A stretch of DNA of 64,000 bases from Branchiostoma floridae (GCF_000003815.2 NC_049983.1:27862351-27926350); one strand, 5' to 3'; shown: positions 49,061 through 61,789, counted from the first letter of the stretch. The notes: generated by a model from the letters alone, not told the origin. Numbers and translations are program-made.

Positions 49061-50473
49061 ATGTACGAGCAAGCAGAGCCCGTCCGGACCCCTTCTATCG
49101 GCCCCGATAGCGGCCAAACCAGCGGGCCGCCGCCCCAACCCCCTCCTGTCCATCAGGGTGGTTCCCGCGGGCGCGTCCGTCTTGGTAAGGGTGCTGACAA
49201 GTGGCAAGGAGACCGAGAAACGTCTACAGACACGTACGAAGAAGCCGAGGCCGTGAAACGTTCCGCCACGTACACGTCTGCAGGTAGCTTTTTCGTTTGT
49301 ATTTTACGTCTGTATACTGGATTCTTTCTCGTCTGCAAACAGAATAATTTTTTAATATTGTAGATAAGATTCGTTTTTGTATCATTTCTAATCACGTGAC
49401 GGGAGGATCACGGTGCAGGATGGATGATATTTACAAAATAATGTAGACTCTGTCTTTTGTCATGTAGAGGCGGAGCAATGGACTGCGAAAATACATATAC
49501 CATTATTAGTATTATTGAATCCTATGAACCTAAAAAGAAACAATGGGAGGCAAAAATCCTCATTGACAACATCATGGAGAATAAAGTAAAGTGGAGGATG
49601 CTTTCAAGTCTGGTTCGAGCGGGAGTAAAGAAAGTCAGTAATTGTATTGACAAGAGATTCAAGTGACCAAAACTAAAGAACTATTTCCAGCAGACCGCAC
49701 GTATCCGGGTGGAGCAAGCGGCCGCCGTGCTCTCTGCAGCTTCATCCGCTCCCACCGCTACTACTTGGTGGCCGGCATTGCCGTACTGCTGGGTATAGTC
49801 GCTGTCGGGCTCGCCCCTCTGACATTCATCAATAAAAAGGTGAACACTTTATTGAGTGTCGAAAACTTATTATTATTTCCTTACAGTAGTTTTGTTTGTT
49901 AAGTAAATGGTATTTAATATTTATGAACCTTCTTTAGTTTATGTTTTAAAGTCTGACATGCTGAACCGTTTTCAGGAAATATCGGAACTGACCGTCACCT
50001 TTGACGCCTTGAAACGCGACCTGGACAACGAACGGAACCGGAATGCTGCCTTGGAGGAGCGTCTTCACGAGATGAGCAAGACCCCAGGCAAGTTGGAAGG
50101 ACCTAAAAATTCTTCAATGTAGAAGGACAGAATTTATATCCTTATTGTTTTTTTAGATACAATTCGTAATTGTAGTATTGCTTTATCAGGGCCACCTGGC
50201 CCTCCAGGAGAAAAGGGAGCCATGGGGCCGGGTGGACCTGTGGGAACGGACGGGCCGCCCGGACCAGTTGGGCCCCGAGGGCTGATGGGACCCGTTGGGC
50301 CGCCCGGTCCAACAGGGACGTCCAAGTTTCCAAGCCCCACCGGACCGGCTGGACACGCAGGTGAGGCACGACCTAAGACAGGTGATGCACTTATTCCAGC
50401 ACGTCCCGAAATTGGTTGTGTTGTAAAAGTGATTAATTACCTCCATAAAAAATGGAGGTATAGTTTTTGGTGC

Positions 50474-50518
<45 letters not shown>

Positions 50519-52889
50519 TCCGCATATTTGTGGTCAGCATAAGTCTGAAACCTCTGTATGGATTGTAATGATATTTCGTATGTGGGTAGGTGTTGGAAAG
50601 ACGAACATCACGGTCGATGTTGGGCCTCCTTGTGTGTGACCTTGGTACTGCAGCAGAACCTCAATTTTTTGTGTCTTTTAATCTGGACATCCTGTGGTCT
50701 GGAATTTTAGTGGCAGATAGCTTGGAATGTAAGGAAGAAGTGATGTATGTTTGGCTTCCCTGGCAGCTTGCTCTGGAACTGCAGGGACATTCTGGTCAAA
50801 ATCTTCCAATGAGCATAACGGAACATAGGAAAGACGGATTTCTATTACATTTAGCATTCAGGTATCTTTGGCAGAGATGTTCATATTGAATTGCAAATTA
50901 TGCAAATTTTGATTAAATTTGCATAGTTAATGAGGAAAATCTATATTTACAGTGTTTTCCATTATAAGACTTAAATACATGTAACATGTGTTGTTTGTGG
51001 TAGGTGGAAGATTAGTAGATATCAGTTATGCAAATAACTGCCTAATTTGCATCATTTATGTGAAAGTGTCTAAATACAAGTACAAAAATGTAGTACTTGA
51101 TTCGATTGTAAACATTGTGACCTGTGTAAGTTAGTTAAAGGTGTACATAACCAGACATAAATTATGCTGATGAGCAAGTCATTTGCATAATCAGAATATT
51201 TCATTGAGGTATGAGGTCTCCGAACTCTTGTTTGTCTTGATTGTAGCAGAAACAAACGTTGCACTCAACAAGAAGGCCTCACAGAGCAGTTTGTATCGAT
51301 CGGAATACCCTGCGGAGCGAGCTGTGGACGGAAACACGGGAACCATTCTGAACCCCCGACAGGAATGCACACATACGGACCGGGAGTACGAGCCGTGGTG
51401 GAAGGTGGATCTTGGAGACACATACGTCATCAGTCACGTGAGAGTCATCAACCGGGGAGACTGCTGTGGTGAGTAAAACATTGGTGATTGGCTGTCGAAA
51501 AATGTCAGTCACAAATATTTGCTTAGACTTTGATCTCGTGCCATAGTATTTTTCTTTTTAAGCATCGATACGACTATTTTTGCGATCGTGATACTAAGTT
51601 ATGGGATTGCTTCTTTCTATCGAATCTATAAGGAACGTTTCTAAAATACATTGTTGGATTTATAGGGCACATGTCAGTAAATTTGAACATAACAATGCTA
51701 TATCTTTGCATTTAACAGGAGAACGGCTGCGAAATTTCATGGTACGGGTTGGCCCCTTTGAGGACTTCCGTGAAAACACACCATGTGGTGACATTTACTC
51801 GGAGACTCCATCTAATGGAGAGACCATCGACGTGCGATGTGCCGAGCCCATCTCAGGGAGGTGGGTGTCTGTTCAACTGATCGGTCGGGAGGACTACCTG
51901 TCTCTGTGTGAAGTACAGGTGTTTTCAGGGTCAGGTAGGTACAATGCGTTTTTATTCCGTGAAAACTGACTTATGGTAATCAGTTGCAATGGCGTGTTTG
52001 TCTTTGTTGTGTCGTGGTGTACTAAAATCGGCCTGCAGGCCGCTTTTCATTGATGTAGCAACTATGTTATCATACCCTACGTCTGCCCTGTCTACCCGCC
52101 TTCTCTGGTCATGAATACTGGCTGTGAAAATAGTTGGGAGTCAGCTCAACAGCAGGTACTTGAGGCTACGGAACAAGCGTCACTCTTACGTCTACCGAAC
52201 TAGTTTCACGTTTACAACGACACGCCGAAGCCGGATAATGTCCTCGGCCTCGTCATTGGATAAAAGTTTGCAGTGCGTGGGCAGAGGTTTCAGTCCGAAG
52301 ATTTGTCTGCAACTTGCAGAAAAACAACAGTCATTCTCCCCTGGCCTGCGTCACACTCGCTGGTCCTTCCAAATAAAGGAAAGAGTTTCGGCGCTTTTCC
52401 AGACTAAGCGCACTCTTATACACTCTTGTTCACTCTAGTGCACTCTTGTCCACTCTCACGGTTCACTCTTGTCCCATATATGTAAATGACCAGTATGCAA
52501 ATAAGCACATGCTAACAAGTACGTAATAAATTAACATAAGTATGCAAGCGCATACGCATGATGTATGAATCCTCACACAGTACACTGTTATACACCCCTA
52601 TACTAAACGTCTTACTCTTTAACTTTCATTCATTCACTGCATTAGTGTAAAAGTCTTGCAAACTCGTGTACTCTCTGTACACTCCAGTTCATTCTTGTAC
52701 ACTCTAGTTCGATCACTCCTGTACACTCTGGTTCACACTGTACACTTTTAAGCGCAAATACGTGTACAATGTCATGAAAGGTATGTTTTATGTAAAAGAT
52801 TTATTGACTGTGAGTTAGCACTCTTACATTTTACAACATCGACGTGGATAAAGTTACAGATAGCGTTTCTCTTTTCAGCACGAGGATAA
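49061..52889 (+). CDS. Locus 8: membrane collagen-stalk F-type lectin (fucolectin), 366 codons
   Basis: Exons: 49061-49283, 49694-49839, 49976-50087, 50190-50360, 51247-51468, 51719-51934, terminal exon from 52879 with TAA 52887-52889. The joined frame is open. The scaffold is typical ([17 protein letters not shown], transmembrane [19 protein letters not shown], coil, about 14 triplets). The head is an F-type lectin domain: [60 protein letters not shown]. The fucose-binding pattern His, 26 residues, R-G-D, four residues, Arg is fully kept (His codon at 51372; RGDCCGER spans the two head exons). Binding of fucosylated glycans is therefore likely. All junctions from the coil onward are phase 1. 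The coil donor is GC at 50088. The protein ends GSARG. Confidence 0.87.
50436..51240. mobile_element. Diverged copy of the TTACCT-type repeat in locus 8 intron
   Basis: Begins with TACCTCCATAAAAAATGGAGGTA (hairpin), then a GT tract (50476-50516), then segments shared with 57480-59000 (ACTGCAGCAGAAC, CTCTGGAACTGCAGG, ATTATGCAAAT / TTTGCATA pairs). Non-coding. Confidence 0.6.
52080..52420 (+). promoter_or_regulatory. Orphan promoter block without a first exon
   Basis: Carries CTACCCGCCTTCTCTGGTCATG, GCCGGATAATG, TTTGCAGTGCGTGGGCAGAG and a degenerate CCAAATAAAGG, but no MYEQ exon follows. It lies in the last intron of locus 8, before its terminal exon. Confidence 0.55.
52405..52760. repeat. Imperfect CACTCTTGT-type repeats
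   Basis: Two clusters (52405-52475 and 52660-52750) of GCACTCTTGTACACTC-like 10-15 bp units. Confidence 0.7.
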
Positions 52890-53916
52890 TCCTCAGGCCG
52901 GATTCCCGCCACCGCTTTTCATCGGTTCTCTACCGGAATACTGTCCGCTGTAAAACTTCACAGCTTCAACTGGGCAGCTTCAGTTCCGTCAGCGGGCGCC
53001 AGAAGGCAGTTCTACCGATGTTATCACGAGTTCTCTGCAGTTCATTCTTGTCTAGTAAGAATCTAGCACAGAAAACTCCCACCACCTAACTTTTGGAAGC
53101 AGTTGAGTAGGAGAAAACCTTTCTATCCTGTTATTTGTTTGGTAGGAACAGCTTTTTTGTCAAATTTTGTCAAATCCGTCCTGTTAACGTTGCTTGATGA
53201 CCTCGGTCCCACTCAAAAACAATGAGTTATGTAGTCCCTTGGTACGGAAATGGTACAGATGTCTGGATTCTCTCTTACTTTAAACAAGTGCTTTTGAACA
53301 AAAGTGCCATTTTTGACTCGTGAGGAAATCAGTATTTACCACTTTTCACGCCTCATGGTGAAAAATTGAAAGATTTGATGTTTAGATTGCATGGCTGCCA
53401 TCCTGCGTAGTAGCCGCTGGCTCAATCCTTTCTCGTACGCGGTTATTAGTAAGCGACGTTTGATTAAGCCAGATTTCAATAGGGAGAAATAAACGCCTTT
53501 GTGGATGGGATTATCATAGACGTTTGTGGGATTCATTTATATCTTCTTTTTGAGAAGTTCAAAGTAGCTGGTAGGACATTATGAATGTTATCTGAGTTTT
53601 GTATGTTTGCCATGGTACTTTATAGAGAACCAGACGGGAGGAGAGGTCGCGCACATGATTAAGGGGTGGCCACGTTCTTGCCTTTAACAATATGATCTGG
53701 ATGTTGAACAAAGTTATATCTATATACCTGTTACATGGTGACCCTACATAGTATAGCAAGTCTAAAATGTATTTCGTAAAAAAAAATCAATACTAGTAAG
53801 ACTTATGAAGTATTGATTTTTGACCAAGAAATATGTTACGTAGATGTGCTTTGTGCAATTGTTAGAAACGATTTAGATTTAACGATCCCCCTCTGCCGGC
53901 TAATTCCTTCCCCAGC
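52890..53916. other. Locus 8 3' UTR and spacer
   Basis: 52890-53095 matches the family 3' UTR. Beyond it I see no gene and no clear poly(A) signal. Confidence 0.4.
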
Positions 53917-54297
53917 TTATGTTACTGTTCTAATGCCACCGGAGGAATCTGCTTGGAGATTAACGTAAAGTACGTCTTTGTATTGTCCTTGATGATTTTC
54001 TCGTTTGAAGACTAATGTTCGATTATTGTCAGGATCTGTAGACAGACGCTGCCTGTTACTGGTACTACTTGGGTCACTTATGTTTGCAATGTCTATCCAT
54101 TGTCGATAATTATAAGATACAAATGCAAAGTTTACAACCTGTTTCAAAGCACACATTTTTTTAGCATCTTTACCAGGCGTACATTTACTTTGACAACTCC
54201 AATCTTGAATGCAATTGCAAAGTCCAAGAACATCGTCCCTCCCCCTTTTGACATCGCCATCTACAGGTCCATGTCTGAACTGCACCGTAGTTGTCAA
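53917..54297 (-). other. Unrecognised 126-codon open frame
   Basis: An open frame on the minus strand with several cysteines (LCNCIQDWSCQSKC) and no recognisable domain. Its 3' end includes the TCTGCTTGGAGATTA motif found in the MITE at 13111, so it may be repeat-derived. No splice or promoter support. Confidence 0.2.
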
Positions 54298-54499
54298 AGC
54301 TCTGACTCCCTGATGACCAGAGAGATGCTGCGATAATATTGAAAAAGGATGAAGAATAAAGAAAGGGCTGACGTTCGAGTGATTAAGTAATTTTCATAGT
54401 TAAGAATCAAATACAAGACTATCTTGCGTGTCCAAGAACACAGTTGATGTCTTAGTTCGTACATTGTGTTCGAAAACTGATTTTCAATATTTAGCGAGC

Positions 54500-54716
54500 A
54501 AACCGATTACATATATACACATAATTAGTCTCGGTGTGGGCGGTGTTACCCGGCTTACATGAGTTGTTTTCATCACCGTTTTAATTCTGATGTTCTGATG
54601 TAAGGCTTCATATTCCTTTGAGTCTGGGTCTACTCTGGAGTCAACAAGCGCCTTGCCAGGTACAGGACGTGTTTTTGTCGTGCAGAAACCTGACAAGTAA
54701 CGTTACAAGCGGCATC
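54500..54716 (+). promoter_or_regulatory. Locus 9 upstream region shared with locus 1
   Basis: Inverted match of the locus 1 upstream region. The frame is open upstream of the ATG in both copies but begins at TTG, so it is read as 5' UTR. Confidence 0.5.
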
Positions 54717-57700
54717 ATGTCGGGAGGGCAGCAGCAGTCCCAGACTGGGGACACAGGTGCTGGTAGGTTTTGTCATTTTCTAAAGATAGTGTTTAAGTTT
54801 CTTCTCTTGTTGAGGCCCAACAAACCAGTCCGATGGCTGCCAATGGTGCCTCTGCCAGACCAACTTCTAACAGTCTGCTACTGTTAAAATAGGTAATGGC
54901 GCAGTAAAAGACAATTTTAAATTTTTGGGTCAATATTTGGAATGTAACGATTTTTTGCCAAATGTAGTTAAATTTCAAGTGTAGAGCGTGCATATGAAGC
55001 TTGTTGTTGGCCCTGGTAAGAGGCAGAGTTTCTGTCAGACAAAATTTTAAGCTAGCCTCCGTTGCAGTCATCGAAGCGGTCTGTTTTTTATTTTATTTTG
55101 GAGGGTGGGGACGTTAGTTCGCGATTTTCCACGCTGGCTAGGTTCTTTTCTGCCGGGAAAGGGAGTTTGCCGTGGAACGGTGTATTCTTACAGACTGAAA
55201 TGTAACTCAACCGTCATATAACNNNNNNNNNNNNNNNNNNNNNNNNNNNNNNNNNNNNNNNNNNNNNNNNNNNNNNNNNNNNNNNNNNNNNNNNNNNNNN
55301 NNNNNNNNNNNNNNNNNNNNNNATTTTGTATGATATACCTAGTATGAAAGTTAATGTTACATAATTCCTATGTAGGTCGCAGTGGGAGCGCAGCGCGATC
55401 GCCGTCTAGAGGAAACGGGGGCTTACGACGCCCTGTTCTTGTCGCACTTTGTTGTTCTAGCTTTGCACTTGGGGGCCTTTTTTCATGCATGATACATTTC
55501 ATGCTTTAAGAATGGCTTCCATGTCTTATGTCTTATTAAAGCAGCCACTACAAATTGGACAATACATTGTTAGAACCGAAATTAGCGATTTTCGTCAAAA
55601 ATGCATGTCAACAAACGGTTGCCATGAGAACGCGCTAAAATGAGAATTTATCATAGCTTTGAAATTGTAGGCAACTAGATTTTTTTTAATCGCCAAATTT
55701 AATGGCTCTTGCGTAAGCCGTTCTGCCGTTACTAGTATGTAACATAACCCCCCCCCCCCCCATCGGTCTGAATAGGCGATGATGACATGCATAAAATGCA
55801 AACACTTTTAATTGTATGAATTATATGGTCATCTTTAAAACCCATGAATATCTTTTGGGTTAACTTATTCGCCCTATCATTTCTATATTTTTTGGTAATT
55901 TTTGCCAGACACCACTCCCATGCAGCAGCCTCAGACTGATTGGCGGGCACGNNNNNNNNNNNNNNNNNNNNNNNNNNNNNNNNNNNNNNNNNNNNNNNNN
56001 NNNNNNNNNNNNNNNNNNNNNNNNNNNNNNNNNNNNNNNNNNNNNNNNNNNNNNNNNNNNNNNNNNNNNNNNNNNNNNNNNNNNNNNNNNNNNNNNNNNN
56101 NNNNNNNNNNNNNNNNNNNNNNNNNNNNNNNNNNNNNNNNNNNNNNNNNNNNNNNNNNNNNNNNNNNNNNNNNNNNNNNNNNNNNNNNNNNNNNNNNNNN
56201 NNNNNNNNNNNNNNNNNNNNNNNNNNNNNNNNNNNNNNNNNNNNNNNNNNNNNNNNNNNNNNNNNNNNNNNNNNNNNNNNNNNNNNNNNNNNNNNNNNNN
56301 NNNNNNNNNNNNNNNNNNNNNNNNNNNNNNNNNNNNNNNNNNNNNNNNNNNNNNNNNNNNNNNNNNNNNNNNNNNNNNNNNNNNNNNNNNNNNNNNNNNN
56401 NNNNNNNNNNNNNNNNNNNNNNNNNNNNNNNNNNNNNNNNNNNNNNNNNNNNNNNNNNNNNNNNNNNNNNNNNNNNNNNNNNNNNNNNNNNNNNNNNNNN
56501 NNNNNNNNNNNNNNNNNNNNNNNNNNNNNNNNNNNNNNNNNNNNNNNNNNNNNNNNNNNNNNNNNNNNNNNNNNNNNNNNNNNNNNNNNNNNNNNNNNNN
56601 NNNNNNNNNNNNNNNNNNNNNNNNNNNNNNNNNNNNNNNNNNNNNNNNNNNNNNNNGTGCACGGTTTCACGGTCGCTATTTTCTCTTTTGTGCCCGAACA
56701 CAGTCACTGCCTTGAAGGAGGTGGGAAAGCTGCAAGCACGTGTGCAGGAGCTGGAAGGTAAGGATGGTGCTGCTTGAAATATGAAGATACAGTATCCAAC
56801 TTAATAGTAGGAAATCTTGCGATATGTGGATTGATGCGAATGCATACTCTTAAGTTATGTTTTATCCCCTTTGCCAGAAATTTCATTTTGTTGTAGGCTT
56901 TGTATGTAACGGCATTTGTTAATGAACATCGCAACTCCATTATCCATTAAGTCTTTTTATTTCACATTGGTATGCAAATTCATTTCCCTTATGATTTCAT
57001 TCTACTTATGTTTTCAGTTATATTATGTTAGCATTGCAATTTTGATTTACTTGTATCGTAGAATGATATTATGTATTGGCTATTCCTAAGTTTCTATGAT
57101 TTATGTTGATGGGCAGACACGTCAAAGATAATTTTCTCATCTTATGTTACTTCTTATTCTATTCTATTTGATATGTATGTATATGTATGTCTCCCCCCCC
57201 CCCAGGCAACTTGAAAAGCGCCTAGAAAAGGCGATATGTTACCCCTGGTAAAATAAATAAAACAAACAAACAAACAAACTCAATGAGGCAAATTTGGAAT
57301 GTGATTTGATCTTGACTAGACATGTCATAATGCTACGTTAAGTTCACGTTGAGAAAGTCTTCATTTTGGTGATTCCTTCCAAGCTCAGGACCATACATGC
57401 GCATTAGAAATGTATCTGGGTCATACGTTGAGTTGAGTTTATTACCTTCGCCAAGAAGGTTATATTTTGGGTAGCGTGTGTATGTGTGTATGTTTCTATG
57501 TCTGTAGAAGACCACCATAACTCAAGAACGCCTGGATGGATTGTATTATTATTCGGTATGTGGGTAGGTCTTGTTGAGACCTAAAAACGATTAGATTCTG
57601 GGCCACCTAGCGGCCTGTTACGGTACTGCAGCGGAACTTCCTGGTTTGATATCTCGAGTTCTGGACATACTGCGGCAATGATTTTAAAGTGGTAGATAGC

Positions 57701-60200
57701 TCTTGATGTGGAGAGTGAGTGGTATAGGTTTGGGCCCCCTAGCAGCTTGTTTTGGAACTGCAGGGCAGGTTTAGTGTCAGACTTTGAAAGGGAATAACTC
57801 AAGAAGGAGTTGACGGATTGTCATGATTTTTGGTATGTAGATAGCTTAAGTGATGCTTCATATAATGGCATATTAATTATGCAAATTGGTATCTAATTTG
57901 TATAATTAATTAGGAAATTTTATGAACACGCTCAGTTCCATTATGGGACCACTGCAACATGTGACATTTGTAACTGAGAAGGAGAAGAATATTGATTGAT
58001 ATATATTATGCAAAATAAAGACATAATTTGCATAATTACTGAGAAAATGCTATAATTTCATTGTGGTAATTGACAGTAACTTCTTACTTGTAGCATTTGG
58101 AAGTTGTGTACAGGTGAACATCTTTGAACATTGATTATGCAAATGAGATCCTCATTTGCATAAATGATCAGAAAATGCGATTAAAGCCTTCTTTCTTAAC
58201 ATAGATTGTNNNNNNNNNNNNNNNNNNNNNNNNNNNNNNNNNNNNNNNNNNNNNNNNNNNNNNNNNNNNNNNNNNNNNNNNNNNNNNNNNNNNNNNNNNN
58301 NNNNNNNNNAGATTTTGGGCCCCCTAGCAGTGTGTAACGGGACTGCAGCGGAACTTCCTGGTTTGATATCTCAAATTCTGAACATGCTGCGGCTATGGTT
58401 ATTGAGTGGTAGACAGCTCTTGATGCCGAGAGTAAGTGGTGTAAGTTTGTGCCCCCTAGCGGCTTGTTTTGGAACTGCAGGACAGGTTTAATGTCAGACT
58501 TTAAAAGGGAAAAACTCAAGAAAGGATTAACGGATTGTTATGATTTTTGGTATGTAGATGTCTGAAGTTATGCTACATATAATGACATAACAATTATGCA
58601 AATTTGTATCTAATTTGCATAATTAATTAGGAAATTTGGTAAATGCGCTCAGTTCCATTATGGGTCCATTGCAACATGTAACATTTGTAACTGAGAAGGA
58701 CAGGAATATTGATTGATGTATACTATGCAAAATAAAGACCTAATTTGCATAATTAATGAGAAAATGCTATTATTTCATTGTGGTAAATGACAGGAAATTT
58801 TTAATTGTAGCATTTGGAAGTTATGTACAGGTGAACATCGTTGAACATCAATTATGCAAATGAGATCCTCATTTGCATAAATTAGCAGAAAATGCGATAA
58901 AAACCTTCTTTCTTAACATAGATTGTGTACGTCTGCTGTCTGGTGGAGGAGATGATCAGCTGATGTAATTTATGCAAATGAGAACCTTATTTGCATAATC
59001 AATGACAAACACAATTAATACAGCAGTTGTAAAGAAAGGTAGGCTTATTTGGCGAAGGTATGGGGTCGTGGAACTCTAGTTGAGTTTATGTGATAGACTC
59101 CCGTGTTGCAAAAGGGACCTTTGGACACAGATGGTATGTCGGGACCTTATCGGGAGGTTGATTATATCTTTTCAGGAGACAAAGCTCTCGGGCTTCGTGG
59201 GCCTCCTGGCCCTCCTGGAGAAAAGGGAGCCATGGGGCCAGCTGGTCCTGTGTCCGTCGGGCCACCCGGACCTCCGGGAGAAAAGGGAGCCATGGGGCCA
59301 GCTGGCCCTGTGTCTGTTGAGCCACCCGGACCTCCGGGAGAAAAGGAAGCCATGGGGCCAGCTGGGCCTCAGGGAAAGAACGGGCCGCCCGGACCAGTCG
59401 GGCCCCGAGGTCTGAAGGGACCCGTCGGGCCGCCTGGTCCAGTTGGGCCCCGAGGGCTGGAGGGACCCGTCGGGCCGCCTGGTCCAACAGGGATGTCCCA
59501 GTATCCAATTCCTGCCGGACCGGCTGAACATGCAGGTGAGGAAGTGCTGAAGCTTACTCGTGTAATTCTTTATTATTTCATTTCTCCGAAATATCTTTTA
59601 AAACTATTTTCGCCACACGACACTCACAGCATAGTCTCTCCTGTCCAGACATGTAAGTAGTTTTATTGAAGAAAATCAGCATACATTTAGCAGTATTTCC
59701 CGAATTACTGCAAATGTTTCTTCCAGCATCTTGCTCCGAAGATTACACAATGTGGCGTGGAATCTGCTACAAGGTCTTCAACACACGTAGGAGCTTCAGT
59801 GGAGCGGCCGCGGCCTGTCGTGAAGACGGCGGCACCCTCGCCATGCCCCGAGACGCTGAGACCAACGCCTTCCTGGTCTCCTTGTACAAGTCCGTGAGCG
59901 ACGGTTGGTCCTTCTGGTTCGGCCTGCACCGTCAGCGCGAAGAGGGGAGCTTTGAGTGGGTGGACGGTTCTGCACTTGGTGACTACAACTCTTGGGCTCC
60001 GGGAGAACCGCTTGGCTCCGGTGATTGCGTTACTTACTCCGCATATCTGAAAGGCAGGTGGCTCAGCTTGCCATGTGACGGCAGGCTTTACTTCATCTGC
60101 CAAGTCGCTCCAGGTACGTCATTTGAAGCTACCTTTGATAGAAATTAACGAAATGAAATGGAGCAGCTTTTGTACTAACTCACTTAGCCGCCAGTCTCTT

Positions 60201-60258
<58 letters not shown>

Positions 60259-60327
60259 CCTACTCACTCAGAAGCAAATTCACAGAATTTGAATATTATC
60301 AATGTGCCGTTCCCCTTTTCAGCATGA
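54717..60327 (+). CDS. Locus 9: hybrid membrane lectin, locus-1-type 5' end with family stalk and C-type lectin head
   Basis: Exons seen: 54717-54762 ([16 protein letters not shown]), 55909 into the gap at 55952 ([15 protein letters not shown], an NPxY-type cytoplasmic module), 56704-56757 (coiled coil, [11 protein letters not shown]), 59176-59535 (collagen), 59727-60113 (CTLD), terminal exon from 60323 with TGA 60325-60327. The 705-base gap presumably hides further cytoplasmic modules and the transmembrane exon. The stalk starts [11 protein letters not shown] with two locus-1-like 20-residue units, then two GPVGPRG units and [15 protein letters not shown] as in the main family. It has Gly-to-Glu changes (VEPP, KEAM). 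The CTLD is close to locus 2 (EPL, WLS). Introns carry a TE and two further gaps. A poly(A) candidate is at 61141-61146. Completeness cannot be judged. Confidence 0.75.
55223..55322. other. Assembly gap (100 N)
   Basis: Undetermined bases in a locus 9 intron. Confidence 0.99.
55952..56656. other. Assembly gap (705 N) in locus 9
   Basis: It cuts the first cytoplasmic module exon. The locus 1 layout predicts further cytoplasmic exons and the transmembrane exon here. Confidence 0.99.
57442..59077. mobile_element. Non-autonomous element with terminal inverted repeats and internal duplication
   Basis: TACCTTCGCCAA (57443-57454) is inverted at 59049-59060. The 11-bp AGTTGAGTTTA flanks the element at 57431-57441 and 59078-59088, looking like a target duplication. 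Inside, 57588-58208 and 58310-58930 are diverged direct copies with paired ATGCAAAT and ATTTGCAT motifs. No coding frame. Confidence 0.7.
58210..58309. other. Assembly gap (100 N)
   Basis: Undetermined bases between the two internal copies of the element. Confidence 0.99.
60204..60262. repeat. (TA)n microsatellite, locus 9
   Basis: About 52 bp AT tract in the last intron, positionally equivalent to those of the paralogues. Confidence 0.95.
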
Positions 60328-61146
60328 GGATAAGCGTCAGGACGTCACCATTGCTCCTCTGCTTTCTGTCAGCCGCTGTAAAGCAGCTGAAAGTTACAAC
60401 TGGGCAGCTGCAGTTGTTTTCACGAGTATCGAGGACAGAAAATCCCACCACCTTGATGAAGTAGTTCAGTTGTAAAATAGAATCCTTTAGAAGGAATCAT
60501 TTAGAAGTTTCCCTGTGTGCCTAAGAAATTAATTTTCCATATATTAAAATTTGTGTTTAAACTGTGTGGATAGACTCACGGGTACTTTGCAATTCGTGGG
60601 TTGATGTTTCATCCCAAAATATGAATGAACAATTTTACTCTGTCATTGAAAGTGCAGTTTCTGAAGAGTTACAGACAAACATGTGTCCTTACCGTTCTCT
60701 ATATTATAGCATTCTTTAATCGTTGAACCTTGCAACATGTATTTTATAGAATTTTTCTGTAGATGAATTATGAAATATACAATATACTGCATGTAATACA
60801 ATTGCCTGCCATTGGTACAATGTTCTGTGTAGGCCGAACTTACATCAGTAAGTCTGCTTAATAGGATGTGGTTTATTTTATACATTGTCGTCAATAGTTT
60901 GACATGACAATGTTACAAGACTTTACGATTGTTTAGTACAGCATCAGCCATCAGTCGGCTGAAGATGCAGATTACAGCCGATGGTGATGCCAAAAATGAC
61001 GTATCCTAGTCACTGTTATTGGCCATGGCGAGCAATGAAAAAAAAAATACGCCACAGGCACTTTCAATGTTTTTTTCAGTACATCTAAGATCATTTACCA
61101 TACGGTCAAATACATGTATAGTGCTGTGCGTAGAAAGGGGAATAAA
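60328..61146 (+). other. Locus 9 3' UTR (mosaic)
   Basis: The first part matches locus 5, including a shared 40-nt deletion. From about 60620 it matches locus 4, including the shifted GCCAAAAATGACG. It ends at AATAAA 61141-61146. Confidence 0.55.
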
Positions 61147-61789
61147 ACTTTTCTGCATGACAGGACTTTTCTTGTCTGAATATTTCAGTATCCTGTGGCA
61201 CAGCAACATGGCTGTTCTCATTTACAGTGAATATATGAATGAGGGTCGTCTTTTCCACTTACTGTTTCATCTTCATCCACATACAAGATAACTGCAGGAA
61301 CTACTCTGGTATTTCGGCAGCTACTGTCACATGGATGTTCTCATACTTCTGGGACTGGGGGCCATTTTTTACTGGATCTACTATAAAAGAAAGTAATCAT
61401 CCGTATTCCATGATTAAATATACAGCTGTTCCTGTATCATTAGCAGTTGTTCTCTTTCGTTGGAAAAATCTTTTACTGCCTCATATCCATCCTATTCCTG
61501 CCTCCCTGTGGAGTATCAGCACCATGGACAGCTGCTGGCCGATTCTGGTCAGCAACCGGGGGAATTACAGGCTTTCCGGGAATGGGTAATGAAGTAAAAC
61601 TTTACATACATCGTCGAGCCTGCGAAGCTGCTCTCCGAGTCCTCTAACTGTATATGGTCTCCACTGTGACGTAATCATACGTAGCCCTGTCTACCCGCCT
61701 TCTAGGGTCATGAATATTGGCTGGGAAAGTAGCTGGGAGGCAGCTCAACAGCAGACACAACCGTCACTCCTACCGAACTAGTTTAACTT

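Noticed and set aside
54618-54716. N-terminal extension of locus 9 (MSLGLLWSQQ...), also open in locus 1
   Set aside because: The frame begins at TTG, not ATG; the first ATG is at 54717, and this stretch is better read as 5' UTR.
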